Assembly: GCF_002256285.1 (NCBI RefSeq)
Contig: NZ_NKJE01000008.1
Coordinates: 80,968-144,967, forward strand
From: Flavobacterium sp. BFFFF1
GTDB taxonomy: Bacteria > Bacteroidota > Bacteroidia > Flavobacteriales > Flavobacteriaceae
Length of the DNA: 64,000 bases
Direction: 5' to 3'
This document shows positions 8,408 through 17,058 of the stretch, in pieces; the stretch's first letter is position 1, and each line of letters opens with the position of its first letter. The notes beneath the pieces are model-generated. The model saw only the letters and a program-made list of their open reading frames with translations, searched no databases and was not told where the DNA came from. Both the position numbers and the translations under genes were made by a program.

Positions 8408-8917
8408 ATGCAGCCCAAACATCCCTCAGAATCGCTTACGATTTTAACCGACTTAGTGTTGCCAAGCGAAACCAATCCGCTGAATAATCTTTTCGGTGGC
8501 GAATTGCTGGCGCGTATGGACCGAGCGGCAAGTATCGCGGCGCGAAGGCATTCCAGAAGAATTACGGTTACGGCTTCCGTCAATCACGTGGCGTTCAACC
8601 GCAGTATTCCATTAGGAAGTGTGGTTACGATCGAGGCGAAAATATCCCGCAGCTTCAAGAGCTCGATGGAAATCTTCCTCGATGTCTGGATTGAGGACCG
8701 CGAATCTGGTATCAAGACCAAAGCAAACGAAGCCATTTATACATTTGTTGCCGTCGATGAAACGGGACGCCCGGTGGAAGTGCCGCCTGTAATTCCGGAG
8801 ACTGATCTGGAGCAGGAACGGTTTGATGCCGCTTTACGACGCAAACAGCTGAGCCTGGTGTTGGCAGGAAAAATGAAACCCTCGGAAGCGACTGAGTTGA
8901 GGGCGCTTTTTATATAA
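8408..8917 (+). CDS. Acyl-CoA thioesterase (hotdog fold)
   Basis: A 169-residue single-hotdog thioesterase of the YciA/cytosolic acyl-CoA hydrolase type, hydrolysing acyl-CoA to free acid and CoA. The family pattern is visible: LPSETNPLNNLFGGELLARMD near the N-terminus (about 17-37), then ASVNHVAFNRSIPLGSVV with the characteristic N-H-V and P-(I/L)-G-x-V pattern. The frame is open to 8360, but that start lies within the preceding terminator; MQPKHPSES at 8408, just after a -7 box, is preferred. It converges on the secreted-protein gene at 8950. Confidence 0.88.
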   Translation: MQPKHPSESLTILTDLVLPSETNPLNNLFGGELLARMDRAASIAARRHSRRITVTASVNHVAFNRSIPLGSVVTIEAKISRSFKSSMEIFLDVWIEDRESGIKTKANEAIYTFVAVDETGRPVEVPPVIPETDLEQERFDAALRRKQLSLVLAGKMKPSEATELRALFI

Positions 8918-8949
8918 AAAGCCAAAGCACATTTTCCGGTGTTTTTTGA

Positions 8950-10662
8950 TTATAAGGTGACTTTGAGCAATTGTTTCTTTTTACCGCGTCTGCCCAAAAA
9001 GAAGCAATTATTTCCGGTGAAACTTCCTTTTGCCACCATAAAAGGAACTTCATTTAGTTCATCATCCAAAATTTCCTGAAAATCAAAATTTCCGTTTTTA
9101 TCAATCCTTATGACATTGAGGTTTGATTTGTTTTTTCGCACTTGCTTGAACTGTATCCTCTCGTTACTCAATTTTTTTACTTTTTCCGCGGCGTTAATAA
9201 AAAAATAGACTTCATCGTTATAAACCGCAGAAGTATAAGAAAGAAATGCGGTGTCACCCTTTTCAGACTGCCGCTTATTAATATTGCGCGCCCATACCAT
9301 TTCGCCATCACGATTTATTTTAACACTGACAATATCATCAAAATTATAATCGCTGTTGATGTTAGTGAAATTATCGTTTGGGTTATTATTGGTGTAATGT
9401 GAAGACGAGTACCCCATCAAGGTTGGCCAGGTATCGCGGTAAATTTCTTCGGCATTCAGTATTATCGCGTTGTCATTTGACACCAGTACATCTTTGATTA
9501 ATAGAAACTTTAATTCTTCGCCTGCCTGTCCTCCATATTTATCTGAAATAAATTGTTGGCTAAATGGACTGTATTTTGATTTCAGGAGCGTTGTATTTAT
9601 CGGGTCGAATTCAAAAAATGCGACACCTTTGTACCTATTGTCGTTCAAGTCGGAATAAAAACCCATGCCGTATAGCTTTTCGCCAATTACAACGATCTTC
9701 AGGTAACCGGAAAAATGTTCTGCGGGATCAATTTCTGTCACCAGTTCAGTATCAGCGCTGACTTTCGTTAGTTCAAAGACATATTTACCGCCTTCGCTCT
9801 TCTTTTTTGCGGTCTTTGAAAAATATTTACTCATGAGGAAAATGGAATTCCCATCTTCAGAAATATTGATGTTTTGAAAGAAGTATTTGCGTTTGTTTGT
9901 CTCCTTGGTGAGCACCCGTTCGAATTTTTGATTCAAATCCGCATCGAAAAGAAACACTTTGACTGCCTCAGTTTTCATTCCATCGAGGTCAATCACAATC
10001 GAAAAGGCATTCCGCGACTTGTTGGCCAGGACTGCAATACCGGATCCTTTATTATTTCCTTCTGAAGGCATTCCCGCATTATCCTCATCAAAGAATGGAA
10101 ATCCCATTTTCTTTGTCCGACTGGCTACAAAAAAGCCTTCATCGTAATTGGGGAAAATCCGACGATCGATCGCCGACGACAATTCCTTCAACGAAAAGGA
10201 GCCAAAATCATTGGCTTCCTCCCGTGTCAATTCAAATAAAATTTTTTTAGTGATCTTAAAATCTGAGATGTCAAGAGTATTTGCCAAACAGACATATGAT
10301 TTCTTTTTTAAGTCATAAAAAAACTCAATAATTTGAAACCGGTTTTTCATCAAAAATGTCCCGATAACAGTAGCGTCTTTTTCGGATACAGGGTGTTTTA
10401 TTGGAATTTGGGCGGTTTTAAGCAGTTCTAAATTTTCGTTGTAATGCTCCACATAGTAACCATCCGCGCCCGAAAATACCGGGCCTTTATAACTGCGTAC
10501 CAGCCAAAACCCTCCGGTTCCGTCCCCTTCAGTGAATCTTATGTTTGACTCTTTATATTCATCCTCAAAAATTTCACTTTTCTGGATCTGAAAGGGTATT
10601 TGTTGTGCCAGCATTGTCAAGCCGGACAATATTACTGCTGCAACAACAAAAAACTTTCTCAT
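8950..10662 (-). CDS. Secreted protein of unknown function
   Basis: A 570-residue protein with a clear signal peptide (MRKFFVVAAVILSGLTMLAQ, cleavage after the Ala-Gln region). The rest is beta-rich with repeated patterns of a reporter-like or propeller-like fold (for example GKYVFELTKVSADTELV and EMVWARNINKRQSEKG), reminiscent of periplasmic beta-propellers. I cannot name a family. It lies 15 bp after the enoyl-CoA hydratase gene on the same strand, so it is probably the last gene of a minus-strand unit that begins with the AraC-type regulator and hemH. No T9SS C-terminal sorting domain is visible; the protein ends in KKQLLKVTL. Confidence 0.75.
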   Translation of the reverse strand: MRKFFVVAAVILSGLTMLAQQIPFQIQKSEIFEDEYKESNIRFTEGDGTGGFWLVRSYKGPVFSGADGYYVEHYNENLELLKTAQIPIKHPVSEKDATVIGTFLMKNRFQIIEFFYDLKKKSYVCLANTLDISDFKITKKILFELTREEANDFGSFSLKELSSAIDRRIFPNYDEGFFVASRTKKMGFPFFDEDNAGMPSEGNNKGSGIAVLANKSRNAFSIVIDLDGMKTEAVKVFLFDADLNQKFERVLTKETNKRKYFFQNINISEDGNSIFLMSKYFSKTAKKKSEGGKYVFELTKVSADTELVTEIDPAEHFSGYLKIVVIGEKLYGMGFYSDLNDNRYKGVAFFEFDPINTTLLKSKYSPFSQQFISDKYGGQAGEELKFLLIKDVLVSNDNAIILNAEEIYRDTWPTLMGYSSSHYTNNNPNDNFTNINSDYNFDDIVSVKINRDGEMVWARNINKRQSEKGDTAFLSYTSAVYNDEVYFFINAAEKVKKLSNERIQFKQVRKNKSNLNVIRIDKNGNFDFQEILDDELNEVPFMVAKGSFTGNNCFFLGRRGKKKQLLKVTL

Positions 10663-10677
10663 TCGTATAATGATAAA

Positions 10678-11469
10678 TTATTTCCCCGTAAAATCCGCTT
10701 TCCTTTTCTCAAGAAATGCCGTCGTCCCTTCTTTGAAATCTTCCGTCCCAAAGCATTTCCCAAACGCTTTGATTTCAGTCTTAAAGCCGTCCATGCCTTC
10801 TTTGTAGCTTGCATTGACTGCTTTAATCGCCTGTCCAATTGCCATCGGAGAATTTCGCAATATTTTTTGGGCGATTCCCGTCGTAAATGAAATCAATTCG
10901 GCCTGCGGCACCACATAATTCACCAAGCCACAAGACTTTGCCTCATCAGCATTAATCATTCCGGCGGTCATGATCATTTCCATGGCCTTCCCTTTCCCGA
11001 TAAGCTGCGGGAGGCGCTGTGTTCCTCCATATCCGGGAATAACCCCTAGTGATACTTCAGGCAGGCCCATCTTCGCATTGTCCGAGGCAATCCTGAAATG
11101 GCATGCCATCGCAAGTTCTAAACCACCGCCCAATGCAAAACCGTTGACGGCAGCAATAACCGGTGTACGCAGATTCTCTACAAAATCAAAAAGGATTTCC
11201 TGCCCATGTGCGGCAAGCTGTGCACCTTCTTCAATTGAAAAGGATGCAAATTCAGAAATATCCGCACCGGCAACGAATGCCTTTTCGCCTGAACCGGTAA
11301 GCAAAATCGCTTTTAAGGATGGGTTTTGCTCAGCATTCCTGAAGGCATCATGCAGTTCTTGTATCGTTTGTTTGTTTAATGCATTTAACTTATCAGGCCT
11401 GTTTATTGTGATTAAGGCAATCCCTTCAGGGAGATTTTCGGTGGTAACCAATATGTTTTCGTAGCTCAT
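10678..11469 (-). CDS. Enoyl-CoA hydratase (crotonase family)
   Basis: A 263-residue crotonase-fold protein, likely a short-chain enoyl-CoA hydratase adding water to trans-2-enoyl-CoA in fatty-acid or amino-acid catabolism. The oxyanion-hole segments are AFVAGADISEF and NGFALGGGLELAMACHFRIA. The catalytic-glutamate region GLPEVSLGVIPGYGGTQRLP contains both glutamate positions expected for true hydratases (E of ELAMAC and E of PEVSLG). It lies between hemJ (41 bp upstream) and the secreted-protein gene. Its position after hem genes looks like operon hitch-hiking rather than a role in heme synthesis. Confidence 0.92.
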   Translation of the reverse strand: MSYENILVTTENLPEGIALITINRPDKLNALNKQTIQELHDAFRNAEQNPSLKAILLTGSGEKAFVAGADISEFASFSIEEGAQLAAHGQEILFDFVENLRTPVIAAVNGFALGGGLELAMACHFRIASDNAKMGLPEVSLGVIPGYGGTQRLPQLIGKGKAMEMIMTAGMINADEAKSCGLVNYVVPQAELISFTTGIAQKILRNSPMAIGQAIKAVNASYKEGMDGFKTEIKAFGKCFGTEDFKEGTTAFLEKRKADFTGK

Positions 11470-11510
11470 GGATCGATTTTAATGTGTTTTAATTTTTCAA
11501 ATGTATCAAA

Positions 11511-12071
11511 TTATTTGCCGGAATTCGCATCATTCCGCTCCCGAATCCGCTTATAAAACCGGAATCCGAGCATGATCAAAATGGAGAATAACAGTATTCC
11601 CAGCACGCCATAAATCCAATTGATGGCATCTTTTACAACAATCAGGAATACCACTGCAAAAAGGATAATCGTAGCCCCTTCATTCCAAAGCCGCATAAAG
11701 TTTGAGGTAAATTTTATCTCATTACGCTGCAATTGCTTGTAAATCTGGTGGCATTTCGCATGGTATAAAAAAAGCAGGAATACAAACCCTAATTTAACGT
11801 GCATATACGGAAGCTCCAAAAATACCGGACGGATGTAAAGGAGCGTCAATGCAAAAATTGTTGCCAGTACCGCCGACGGCCAGGTAATAATGTACCAAAG
11901 CCTGTAAGTCATGATCTTGTATTGCTGTTGCAGAATTTCTTTGTCCGGGGAAGGTTTTTTTGCCGCTTCAATCTGGTAAACGAAAAGCCTGACAATGTAA
12001 AACAATCCCGCGAACCAGGTGATAACAAAAATCAAATGCAGCGATTTTAAATAATCGAAATACTTTTCCAT
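11511..12071 (-). CDS. hemJ: Protoporphyrinogen IX oxidase HemJ
   Basis: A 186-residue inner-membrane protein of the HemJ/UPF0093 family, which oxidises protoporphyrinogen IX to protoporphyrin IX. The N-terminal signature is LKSLHLIFVITWFAGLFY followed by RLFVYQIEA; the first His and the Arg/Lys positions typical of the family are present. About four to five hydrophobic helices can be counted. It sits 36 bp after hemH on the same strand, so the two last steps of heme synthesis are paired. No HemG or HemY is visible in the window, consistent with HemJ being the oxidase used. Confidence 0.9.
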   Translation of the reverse strand: MEKYFDYLKSLHLIFVITWFAGLFYIVRLFVYQIEAAKKPSPDKEILQQQYKIMTYRLWYIITWPSAVLATIFALTLLYIRPVFLELPYMHVKLGFVFLLFLYHAKCHQIYKQLQRNEIKFTSNFMRLWNEGATIILFAVVFLIVVKDAINWIYGVLGILLFSILIMLGFRFYKRIRERNDANSGK

Positions 12072-12107
12072 AATTGTTTCATTCGGATAACCGTTTCTAT
12101 CTATGAA

Positions 12108-13124
12108 TTATGATTTGGCCCAGTTGTTAATCCAGCCTGCCATTGTCCCACACCAGTTGTCATCATCATTGAGACAGGGGATTGCAACAAATTCTTCCCC
12201 ACCGTTCTCCTTAAACTCGTGGTTGGCTTCCATGGCAATTTCCTCGAGTGTTTCCAGGCAATCTGCGACAAAAGCAGGCGTAACGACTGCAAGCTTCTTT
12301 ATCCCTTTTGCGGGCATCTTATTGACCTCGACATCCGTATACGGCTCCAGCCATTTGTCGCCGGCCAATCGCGATTGGAACGTCTGGCTATATTTATCTT
12401 CCGAAATTCCCAGATACGCAACGACCTGCCGCGTTGTTTCATAACATTGATGGCGGTAGCAGAATTCGTGCGCCGGAGAAGGCGTGACACAACATTTATT
12501 GTCGATTTTACAATGTGATTTCGTTACATCGGTTTTGCGGATGTGGCGTTCCGGAATCCCGTGATAAGAAAACAACAAATGGTCATATTCAAAGTTCCCA
12601 AGGTGTTTTTTAATCGATTCGGCGAGATTTTTTATGTACTCCGGTTTATTATAAAATGCAGGGATATTGGTAAACTTCATCTCGGGAAAGTGCTTTTTCC
12701 GAAGTTCTTCTGCCAACACAAATATGGTTACAGTCGACGCCATGGCATGCTGCGGGTACAGCGGAAACAACATGACTTCCGTCACGCCTTTGTCATGCAA
12801 CTTCTGTAGTCCGGATAAGATACTCGGTTTGCCATATCTCATGGCGAGTTCCATAGGGATGTCAACCTGCTTTTCGACTTTAGCAAACATCCTTTTGGAT
12901 AAAACAATCAGCGGAGAACCTTCGTCCCACCATATCTTTTTATATGCTGACGCTGATTTCTCCGGTCTTTTCCTCAGGATAATGCCTCGAACGAGCAATG
13001 CACGCAGTAAAAATGGTACGTCAATGACGTATTTGTCCATTAGGAATTCATCGAGATATGGCTTTACGTCTTTTGCATCCGGACTTTCGGGAGAGCCCAG
13101 ATTTACTAATAATGCTCCTTTCAT
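12108..13124 (-). CDS. hemH: Ferrochelatase
   Basis: Inserts ferrous iron into protoporphyrin IX, the last step of protoheme synthesis. The 338-residue protein starts MKGALLVNLGSPESPDAKDV, the typical HemH N-terminus, and contains FSYHGIPERHIRKTD with the conserved metal/proton-handling His. A Cys-rich insert follows (SHCKIDNKCCVTPSP and EFCYRHQCYETT), of the kind that in some bacteria ligates an iron-sulphur cluster; whether it does so here is unknown. It lies 10 bp after the AraC-type regulator gene and 36 bp before hemJ, so the three are likely co-transcribed. Confidence 0.96.
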   Translation of the reverse strand: MKGALLVNLGSPESPDAKDVKPYLDEFLMDKYVIDVPFLLRALLVRGIILRKRPEKSASAYKKIWWDEGSPLIVLSKRMFAKVEKQVDIPMELAMRYGKPSILSGLQKLHDKGVTEVMLFPLYPQHAMASTVTIFVLAEELRKKHFPEMKFTNIPAFYNKPEYIKNLAESIKKHLGNFEYDHLLFSYHGIPERHIRKTDVTKSHCKIDNKCCVTPSPAHEFCYRHQCYETTRQVVAYLGISEDKYSQTFQSRLAGDKWLEPYTDVEVNKMPAKGIKKLAVVTPAFVADCLETLEEIAMEANHEFKENGGEEFVAIPCLNDDDNWCGTMAGWINNWAKS

Positions 13125-13134
13125 TTATTTATTT

Positions 13135-14007
13135 TTATGTATTTGGATTGATGGACATTAAATATTTTTTGGGTGTTGTGGCAAATTTTTTCTTAAACGC
13201 GGAAATAAAATGGCTGCCGGTGCTGTAGCCGATTTTAAGCCCGACTTCATTGACATTGTAGGAGCCACTATCGAGTAGCTTGCGGGCATAATCCATTTTA
13301 TAATCGAACAGAAATCCGTACACCGTATCGCCGTAAATCTGCTTGAATCCTGTCTTTAATTTTTTAAGGTTCAGGCCGACCTGGTCCGCCAATTCCTGTA
13401 AACCCGGTGGTTCAGCCATGTTGGCCAGGATGATTTCCTTGGCCCGTCTTATTTTCATCACGTTGTCCTCGTCGATTAAAAACGGACATTGTTCTGCATT
13501 TGGATCCTCACTTCGGTTAAAATACAGGCTCAGCAACTCGTATCCTTTCCCTTTATAATATAAATTTTTGATAGACGGATTCAGGTTAAAATGAAAAAGC
13601 TGGCTCAGTACAATCGCCATCGATGGACTGATGTTGCTTTCATTGTAATATTTCTTATCCTTATTCTCATCACTTAAAAACGGAATGTAATCTGCTTCCG
13701 CAGAAAAGAGCGAGTGGAATTTCTTAATCGAAACAATTACGGAAATCACCCACGAATGAGGAGCCAATTCAAGATTCAAAGGCAATTCTTTCTGCGGATT
13801 ATAGAGCAAAAGCGCCTTTTCTTCGTTTAAATCCAACCCATAATTTCCTTGATTAAAAATAAATTTGGCCTTGCCCTTGATGCCGAAATGAAACTGAATC
13901 AGGCCCTGATGTATCTGTCTTTCAGCACGAAAAACATTGTTGTCATCGTTCTGTAGCCTTAGCATTACAAAATCTTCCTCAATTTTTATTTCCTCCAGAG
14001 AACCCAT
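13135..14007 (-). CDS. AraC-family transcriptional regulator, PchR-like
   Basis: A 290-residue regulator. The C-terminal third has two helix-turn-helix motifs (LQELADQVGLNLKKLKTGFK and VNEVGLKIGYSTGSHFISAF) ending in a standard AraC tail (TPKKYL). The N-terminal domain is beta-rich and could bind a ligand; the overall plan recalls PchR-type regulators, which respond to iron-siderophore complexes. It is the first gene of a unit with hemH and hemJ and diverges from hemA, so it may control heme synthesis in response to heme, iron or a precursor. That role is inference from position; the regulator family is clear from the motifs. Confidence 0.88.
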   Translation of the reverse strand: MGSLEEIKIEEDFVMLRLQNDDNNVFRAERQIHQGLIQFHFGIKGKAKFIFNQGNYGLDLNEEKALLLYNPQKELPLNLELAPHSWVISVIVSIKKFHSLFSAEADYIPFLSDENKDKKYYNESNISPSMAIVLSQLFHFNLNPSIKNLYYKGKGYELLSLYFNRSEDPNAEQCPFLIDEDNVMKIRRAKEIILANMAEPPGLQELADQVGLNLKKLKTGFKQIYGDTVYGFLFDYKMDYARKLLDSGSYNVNEVGLKIGYSTGSHFISAFKKKFATTPKKYLMSINPNT

Positions 14008-14055
14008 AGCGATGTTTTTTCGTATATGATTTTGAAACCAGCGAATTTATTTATT

Positions 14056-14068
14056 TAGAATTATTCTA
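14056..14068. promoter_or_regulatory. Fur/PerR-type palindrome in the regulator-hemA intergenic region
   Basis: TAGAATTATTCTA is a perfect 6-1-6 palindrome; with flanks it reads TTAGAATTATTCTAC, close to the 7-1-7 layout of PerR and Fur boxes. It lies 49 bp upstream of the AraC-type gene start and about 165 bp upstream of hemA. Chance occurrence in AT-rich DNA cannot be excluded. Confidence 0.4.
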
Positions 14069-14202
14069 CATAACAAATTTCTTAAGGCCTGATTTCATTA
14101 CAAATTTAATAGAATTTACGTTGTTACTGGCATTTTGGATTAAAATATCCCGGAGCGATACAAATAGTCCTTCCAGCGTTATTTTTATATGATGGTTAAT
14201 AA

Positions 14203-14210
14203 TAATTTTG
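14203..14210 (+). promoter_or_regulatory. Promoter -7 box TAATTTTG for the hemA operon
   Basis: A TAnnTTTG match lies 24 bp before the hemA ATG at 14235. An AGGAG Shine-Dalgarno-like sequence at 14224-14228, unusual in this phylum, lies 6 bp before that ATG and supports the chosen start. Confidence 0.5.
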
Positions 14211-14234
14211 TCTAACTTATGATAGGAGTGGAAT

Positions 14235-15491
14235 ATGGCGAATAGTTACATTACAAAACATCACTATTTTTATAGTGTTGGTTTAAGCTACAAAAAAGCT
14301 GATGCTGCGATACGCGGTAAATTCAGCTTAGACGCTTCCTCAAAAAGCCGCCTGTTGGCACAGGCAAATGAAGAAGGCATCGAAAGCCTCATTGTTACCT
14401 CTACCTGCAATAGGACTGAGATTTACGGTTTTGCTGAACACCCGTTCCAACTGATTAAATTACTCTGCGACAATACCAAAGGTACTGTTGAGGAATTTCA
14501 AAAGGTAGGTTTCGTATATAAAAACCAGGAAGCGGTTGACCATATTTTCCGTGTCGGGACAGGGCTTGACAGCCAGATTCTTGGCGATTTTGAAATCATC
14601 AGCCAGATCAAATCTTCATTTGCGGAAGCGCGTTCCCTCGGGTTGATCAACACCTACATGGATAGGCTGATCAACGCCGTTATCCAGGCGAGTAAAAAAA
14701 TCAAGAACGAGACGGAAATCAGCTCAGGCGCCGCGTCTGTTTCATTCGCATCTGTACAGTACATTATCCGGAATATTGAAGACATCCGCAACAAGAATAT
14801 CCTGCTTTTCGGAACGGGCAAAATTGGAAGAAACACTTGCGAAAATCTGGTGAAGCATACCAAAAACGAGCACATTACATTAATCAACCGCACCAAAGAC
14901 AAAGCGGAAAAGCTGGCCGGAAAGTTAAATCTTATTGTAAAGGATTTTTCTGAACTGCACCTGGAACTTCAGAAAGCCGATGTAGTTGTCGTCGCTACCG
15001 GCGCCCAAAACCCAACCATTGACAAAGCCATCCTGAACCTTAAAAAACCAATGTTAATTCTCGATCTTTCCATTCCAAAGAATGTTCATGAAAATGTTCA
15101 GGAATTAAATGGAGTGACGTTAATTCATATGGATCATCTGTCACAGATGACCGACGATACACTTGAAAAACGCAAAACACACATTCCTGCGGCTGAAGCC
15201 ATCATTGAAGAGATTAAAGAAGAATTTCTTACCTGGACCAAAGCGCGCAAGTTTGCCCCAACAATCCATGCACTGAAAGAAAAGCTCAACGCAATTAAAG
15301 ATTCTGAACTGGATTTTCAAAGCAAAAAAATCATCGGTTTTAACGAAGAACAGGCTGAAATCATCAGCGCACGAATCATACAGAAAATCACCACGCATTT
15401 CGCAAACCACCTGAAAGACCACAACACCATGGTAGACGAAAGCATAGAATGGATCGAGAAAGTTTTCCAGATCGAAGCCAGCGCAAAATAA
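14235..15491 (+). CDS. hemA: Glutamyl-tRNA reductase
   Basis: Reduces glutamyl-tRNA to glutamate-1-semialdehyde with NADPH, the committed step of C5-pathway tetrapyrrole synthesis. The 418-residue protein has the catalytic motif STCNRTEIYG with the active Cys at residue 58. A Rossmann NADPH domain follows (GTGKIGRNTCENL, about 190-205), then a C-terminal dimerisation helix region. It opens the plus-strand hem operon: its stop codon overlaps the hemC start (TAATG), implying translational coupling. hemL, needed for the next reaction, is not in the window. Confidence 0.97.
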   Translation: MANSYITKHHYFYSVGLSYKKADAAIRGKFSLDASSKSRLLAQANEEGIESLIVTSTCNRTEIYGFAEHPFQLIKLLCDNTKGTVEEFQKVGFVYKNQEAVDHIFRVGTGLDSQILGDFEIISQIKSSFAEARSLGLINTYMDRLINAVIQASKKIKNETEISSGAASVSFASVQYIIRNIEDIRNKNILLFGTGKIGRNTCENLVKHTKNEHITLINRTKDKAEKLAGKLNLIVKDFSELHLELQKADVVVVATGAQNPTIDKAILNLKKPMLILDLSIPKNVHENVQELNGVTLIHMDHLSQMTDDTLEKRKTHIPAAEAIIEEIKEEFLTWTKARKFAPTIHALKEKLNAIKDSELDFQSKKIIGFNEEQAEIISARIIQKITTHFANHLKDHNTMVDESIEWIEKVFQIEASAK

Positions 15492-16405
15492 TGAACAAGA
15501 CCATCCGCATTGGAACACGCGACAGCGAACTGGCCCTTTGGCAGGCGCATACCGTAGAGAAAAAACTAAATGACCTGGGCTATTCCACAGAAGTCATTGC
15601 GATAAAATCGACAGGCGACCTGATTTTAGACAAGCCCTTATACGAATTCGGGATTACCGGAATTTTTACCAAAACACTTGATGTCGCCATGATTTCAGGA
15701 CAGGTAGACATCGCCGTACACTCGATGAAAGATGTCCCCACAGCCTTACCGAAAGGCATCATCCAAAGCGCCGTACTCGAACGTGAAAACCCCGTAGACA
15801 TTCTCGTTTTCAACGAAACGCCCGATTTTACACAACCGCTCACCATTGCCACCGGAAGCCTCCGCCGACAGGCGCAATGGCTGCACCGCTATCCACACCA
15901 TCAGGTAACAGACCTGCGCGGAAACGTCAACACGCGCCTGCAAAAACTAAAAGACAACAATTGGGGCGGAGCAATATTCGCTGCGGCTGGCCTGGAAAGG
16001 CTCGGTATCACCCCAAAAAAACATATTGATTTAGACTGGATGATTTCGGCACCAGCACAAGGCGCCATGGTCGTAGTAACGATGCATGACGATTTCTTCA
16101 GTACAGAAGCCGTTCAAAAACTGAATCACCGCGACACCGAAATCTGTACACACATTGAAAGGCAGTTCCTGAAAACGCTCGAAGGCGGCTGTACAGCTCC
16201 AATCGGTGCTCTGGCACAAATTATTGGAAATGAAATCCGCTTCGAAGGCATGTTGTGCGCATTGGACGGGAAAGATAAAATCCAGATTGAAAAGACAATT
16301 TCAATGGAACATTACAGCGATTTCGGCAGCGAATGCGCGAAAGAAATCCTGCAGAACGGCGGCGAAAACGTCATGGACAAAATCAGGAAAGACCTGAACA
16401 AATGA
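15491..16405 (+). CDS. hemC: Hydroxymethylbilane synthase (porphobilinogen deaminase)
   Basis: Polymerises four porphobilinogen molecules into hydroxymethylbilane. The 304-residue protein has RIGTRDSELALWQ at the start, the catalytic Asp in HSMKDVP (D81), the Arg-rich substrate site GSLRRQAQ (about 122-129), and the dipyrromethane cofactor Cys in LEGGCTAPIGA (C234). The start at 15491 overlaps the hemA stop by one base; the longer frame from 15449 would run through hemA. Its end overlaps hemD by four bases (ATGA). Confidence 0.97.
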   Translation: MNKTIRIGTRDSELALWQAHTVEKKLNDLGYSTEVIAIKSTGDLILDKPLYEFGITGIFTKTLDVAMISGQVDIAVHSMKDVPTALPKGIIQSAVLERENPVDILVFNETPDFTQPLTIATGSLRRQAQWLHRYPHHQVTDLRGNVNTRLQKLKDNNWGGAIFAAAGLERLGITPKKHIDLDWMISAPAQGAMVVVTMHDDFFSTEAVQKLNHRDTEICTHIERQFLKTLEGGCTAPIGALAQIIGNEIRFEGMLCALDGKDKIQIEKTISMEHYSDFGSECAKEILQNGGENVMDKIRKDLNK

Positions 16406-17058
16406 TACGCGTTCTTTCCACAAAAAAGCTGTTGCCAAACCAACGGCAGTTTTTACTGAATGCCGGAATCTCCGTTCTTGAAGCCGATTTCATTTCGGTA
16501 CAACATATCAATTTTACGTTCACAGACATTCATGACAACCTGATTTTTACGAGTTCCAACGCGGTGAATGCCGTCGCAGCGCACCCGGATGTGCAGGAAA
16601 TTAGAAGAAAACCCTGCTTTTGCGTGGGCGAAAAAACCGCACAAAAATTAGATGAAGCTGGATTTACGGTTTTGGAAATTGCTCCAAACGCGGCCGATCT
16701 TGCCGAAATCATCAAAAACGGATACCGCTCCGAAACCTTTACGTTTTTCTGCGGAAACCTGCGTCTGGAAACGTTGCCGTTAAGCCTCAAAATATCAGGT
16801 ATACATTTCAATGAAATCGAGGTGTACGAAACTGCTTTGGCACCAAAAAAAATAGACGCCAGCGTCAACGGAATACTTTTTTTCAGTCCGTCGACGGTAG
16901 AAGGATTTCTGGCGGCGAACAGCATTTCAAGCGAAACCTGCTTTTGTATTGGTGCAACTACCGCAAAAGCTTTGGCACAGAAAACACAAAACATCGTGAT
17001 TGCGAACAAACCTAGTGTCGAAAACGTGATCATCCAAACCATACAATATTTTAAATAA
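16402..17058 (+). CDS. hemD: Uroporphyrinogen-III synthase
   Basis: Cyclises hydroxymethylbilane with inversion of ring D to give uroporphyrinogen III. The protein is 218 residues. HemD sequences diverge strongly, but the two-domain alpha/beta pattern is recognisable: FTSSNAVNAV (about 50-60), CVGEKTAQKLDEAGF, the mid-protein FFCGNLRLETLP, and the late FFSPSTVEGFL and CIGATTAKAL, a typical HemD C-terminal pair. The start is set by the ATGA overlap with hemC. hemE begins at the base after the stop. Context and motifs agree. Confidence 0.92.
   Translation: MIRVLSTKKLLPNQRQFLLNAGISVLEADFISVQHINFTFTDIHDNLIFTSSNAVNAVAAHPDVQEIRRKPCFCVGEKTAQKLDEAGFTVLEIAPNAADLAEIIKNGYRSETFTFFCGNLRLETLPLSLKISGIHFNEIEVYETALAPKKIDASVNGILFFSPSTVEGFLAANSISSETCFCIGATTAKALAQKTQNIVIANKPSVENVIIQTIQYFK

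Noticed and set aside
7804..8583. 259-codon open frame antisense to the HU/SPOR and thioesterase genes
   Set aside because: It spans two real genes, a terminator and a promoter; composition is shadow-like.
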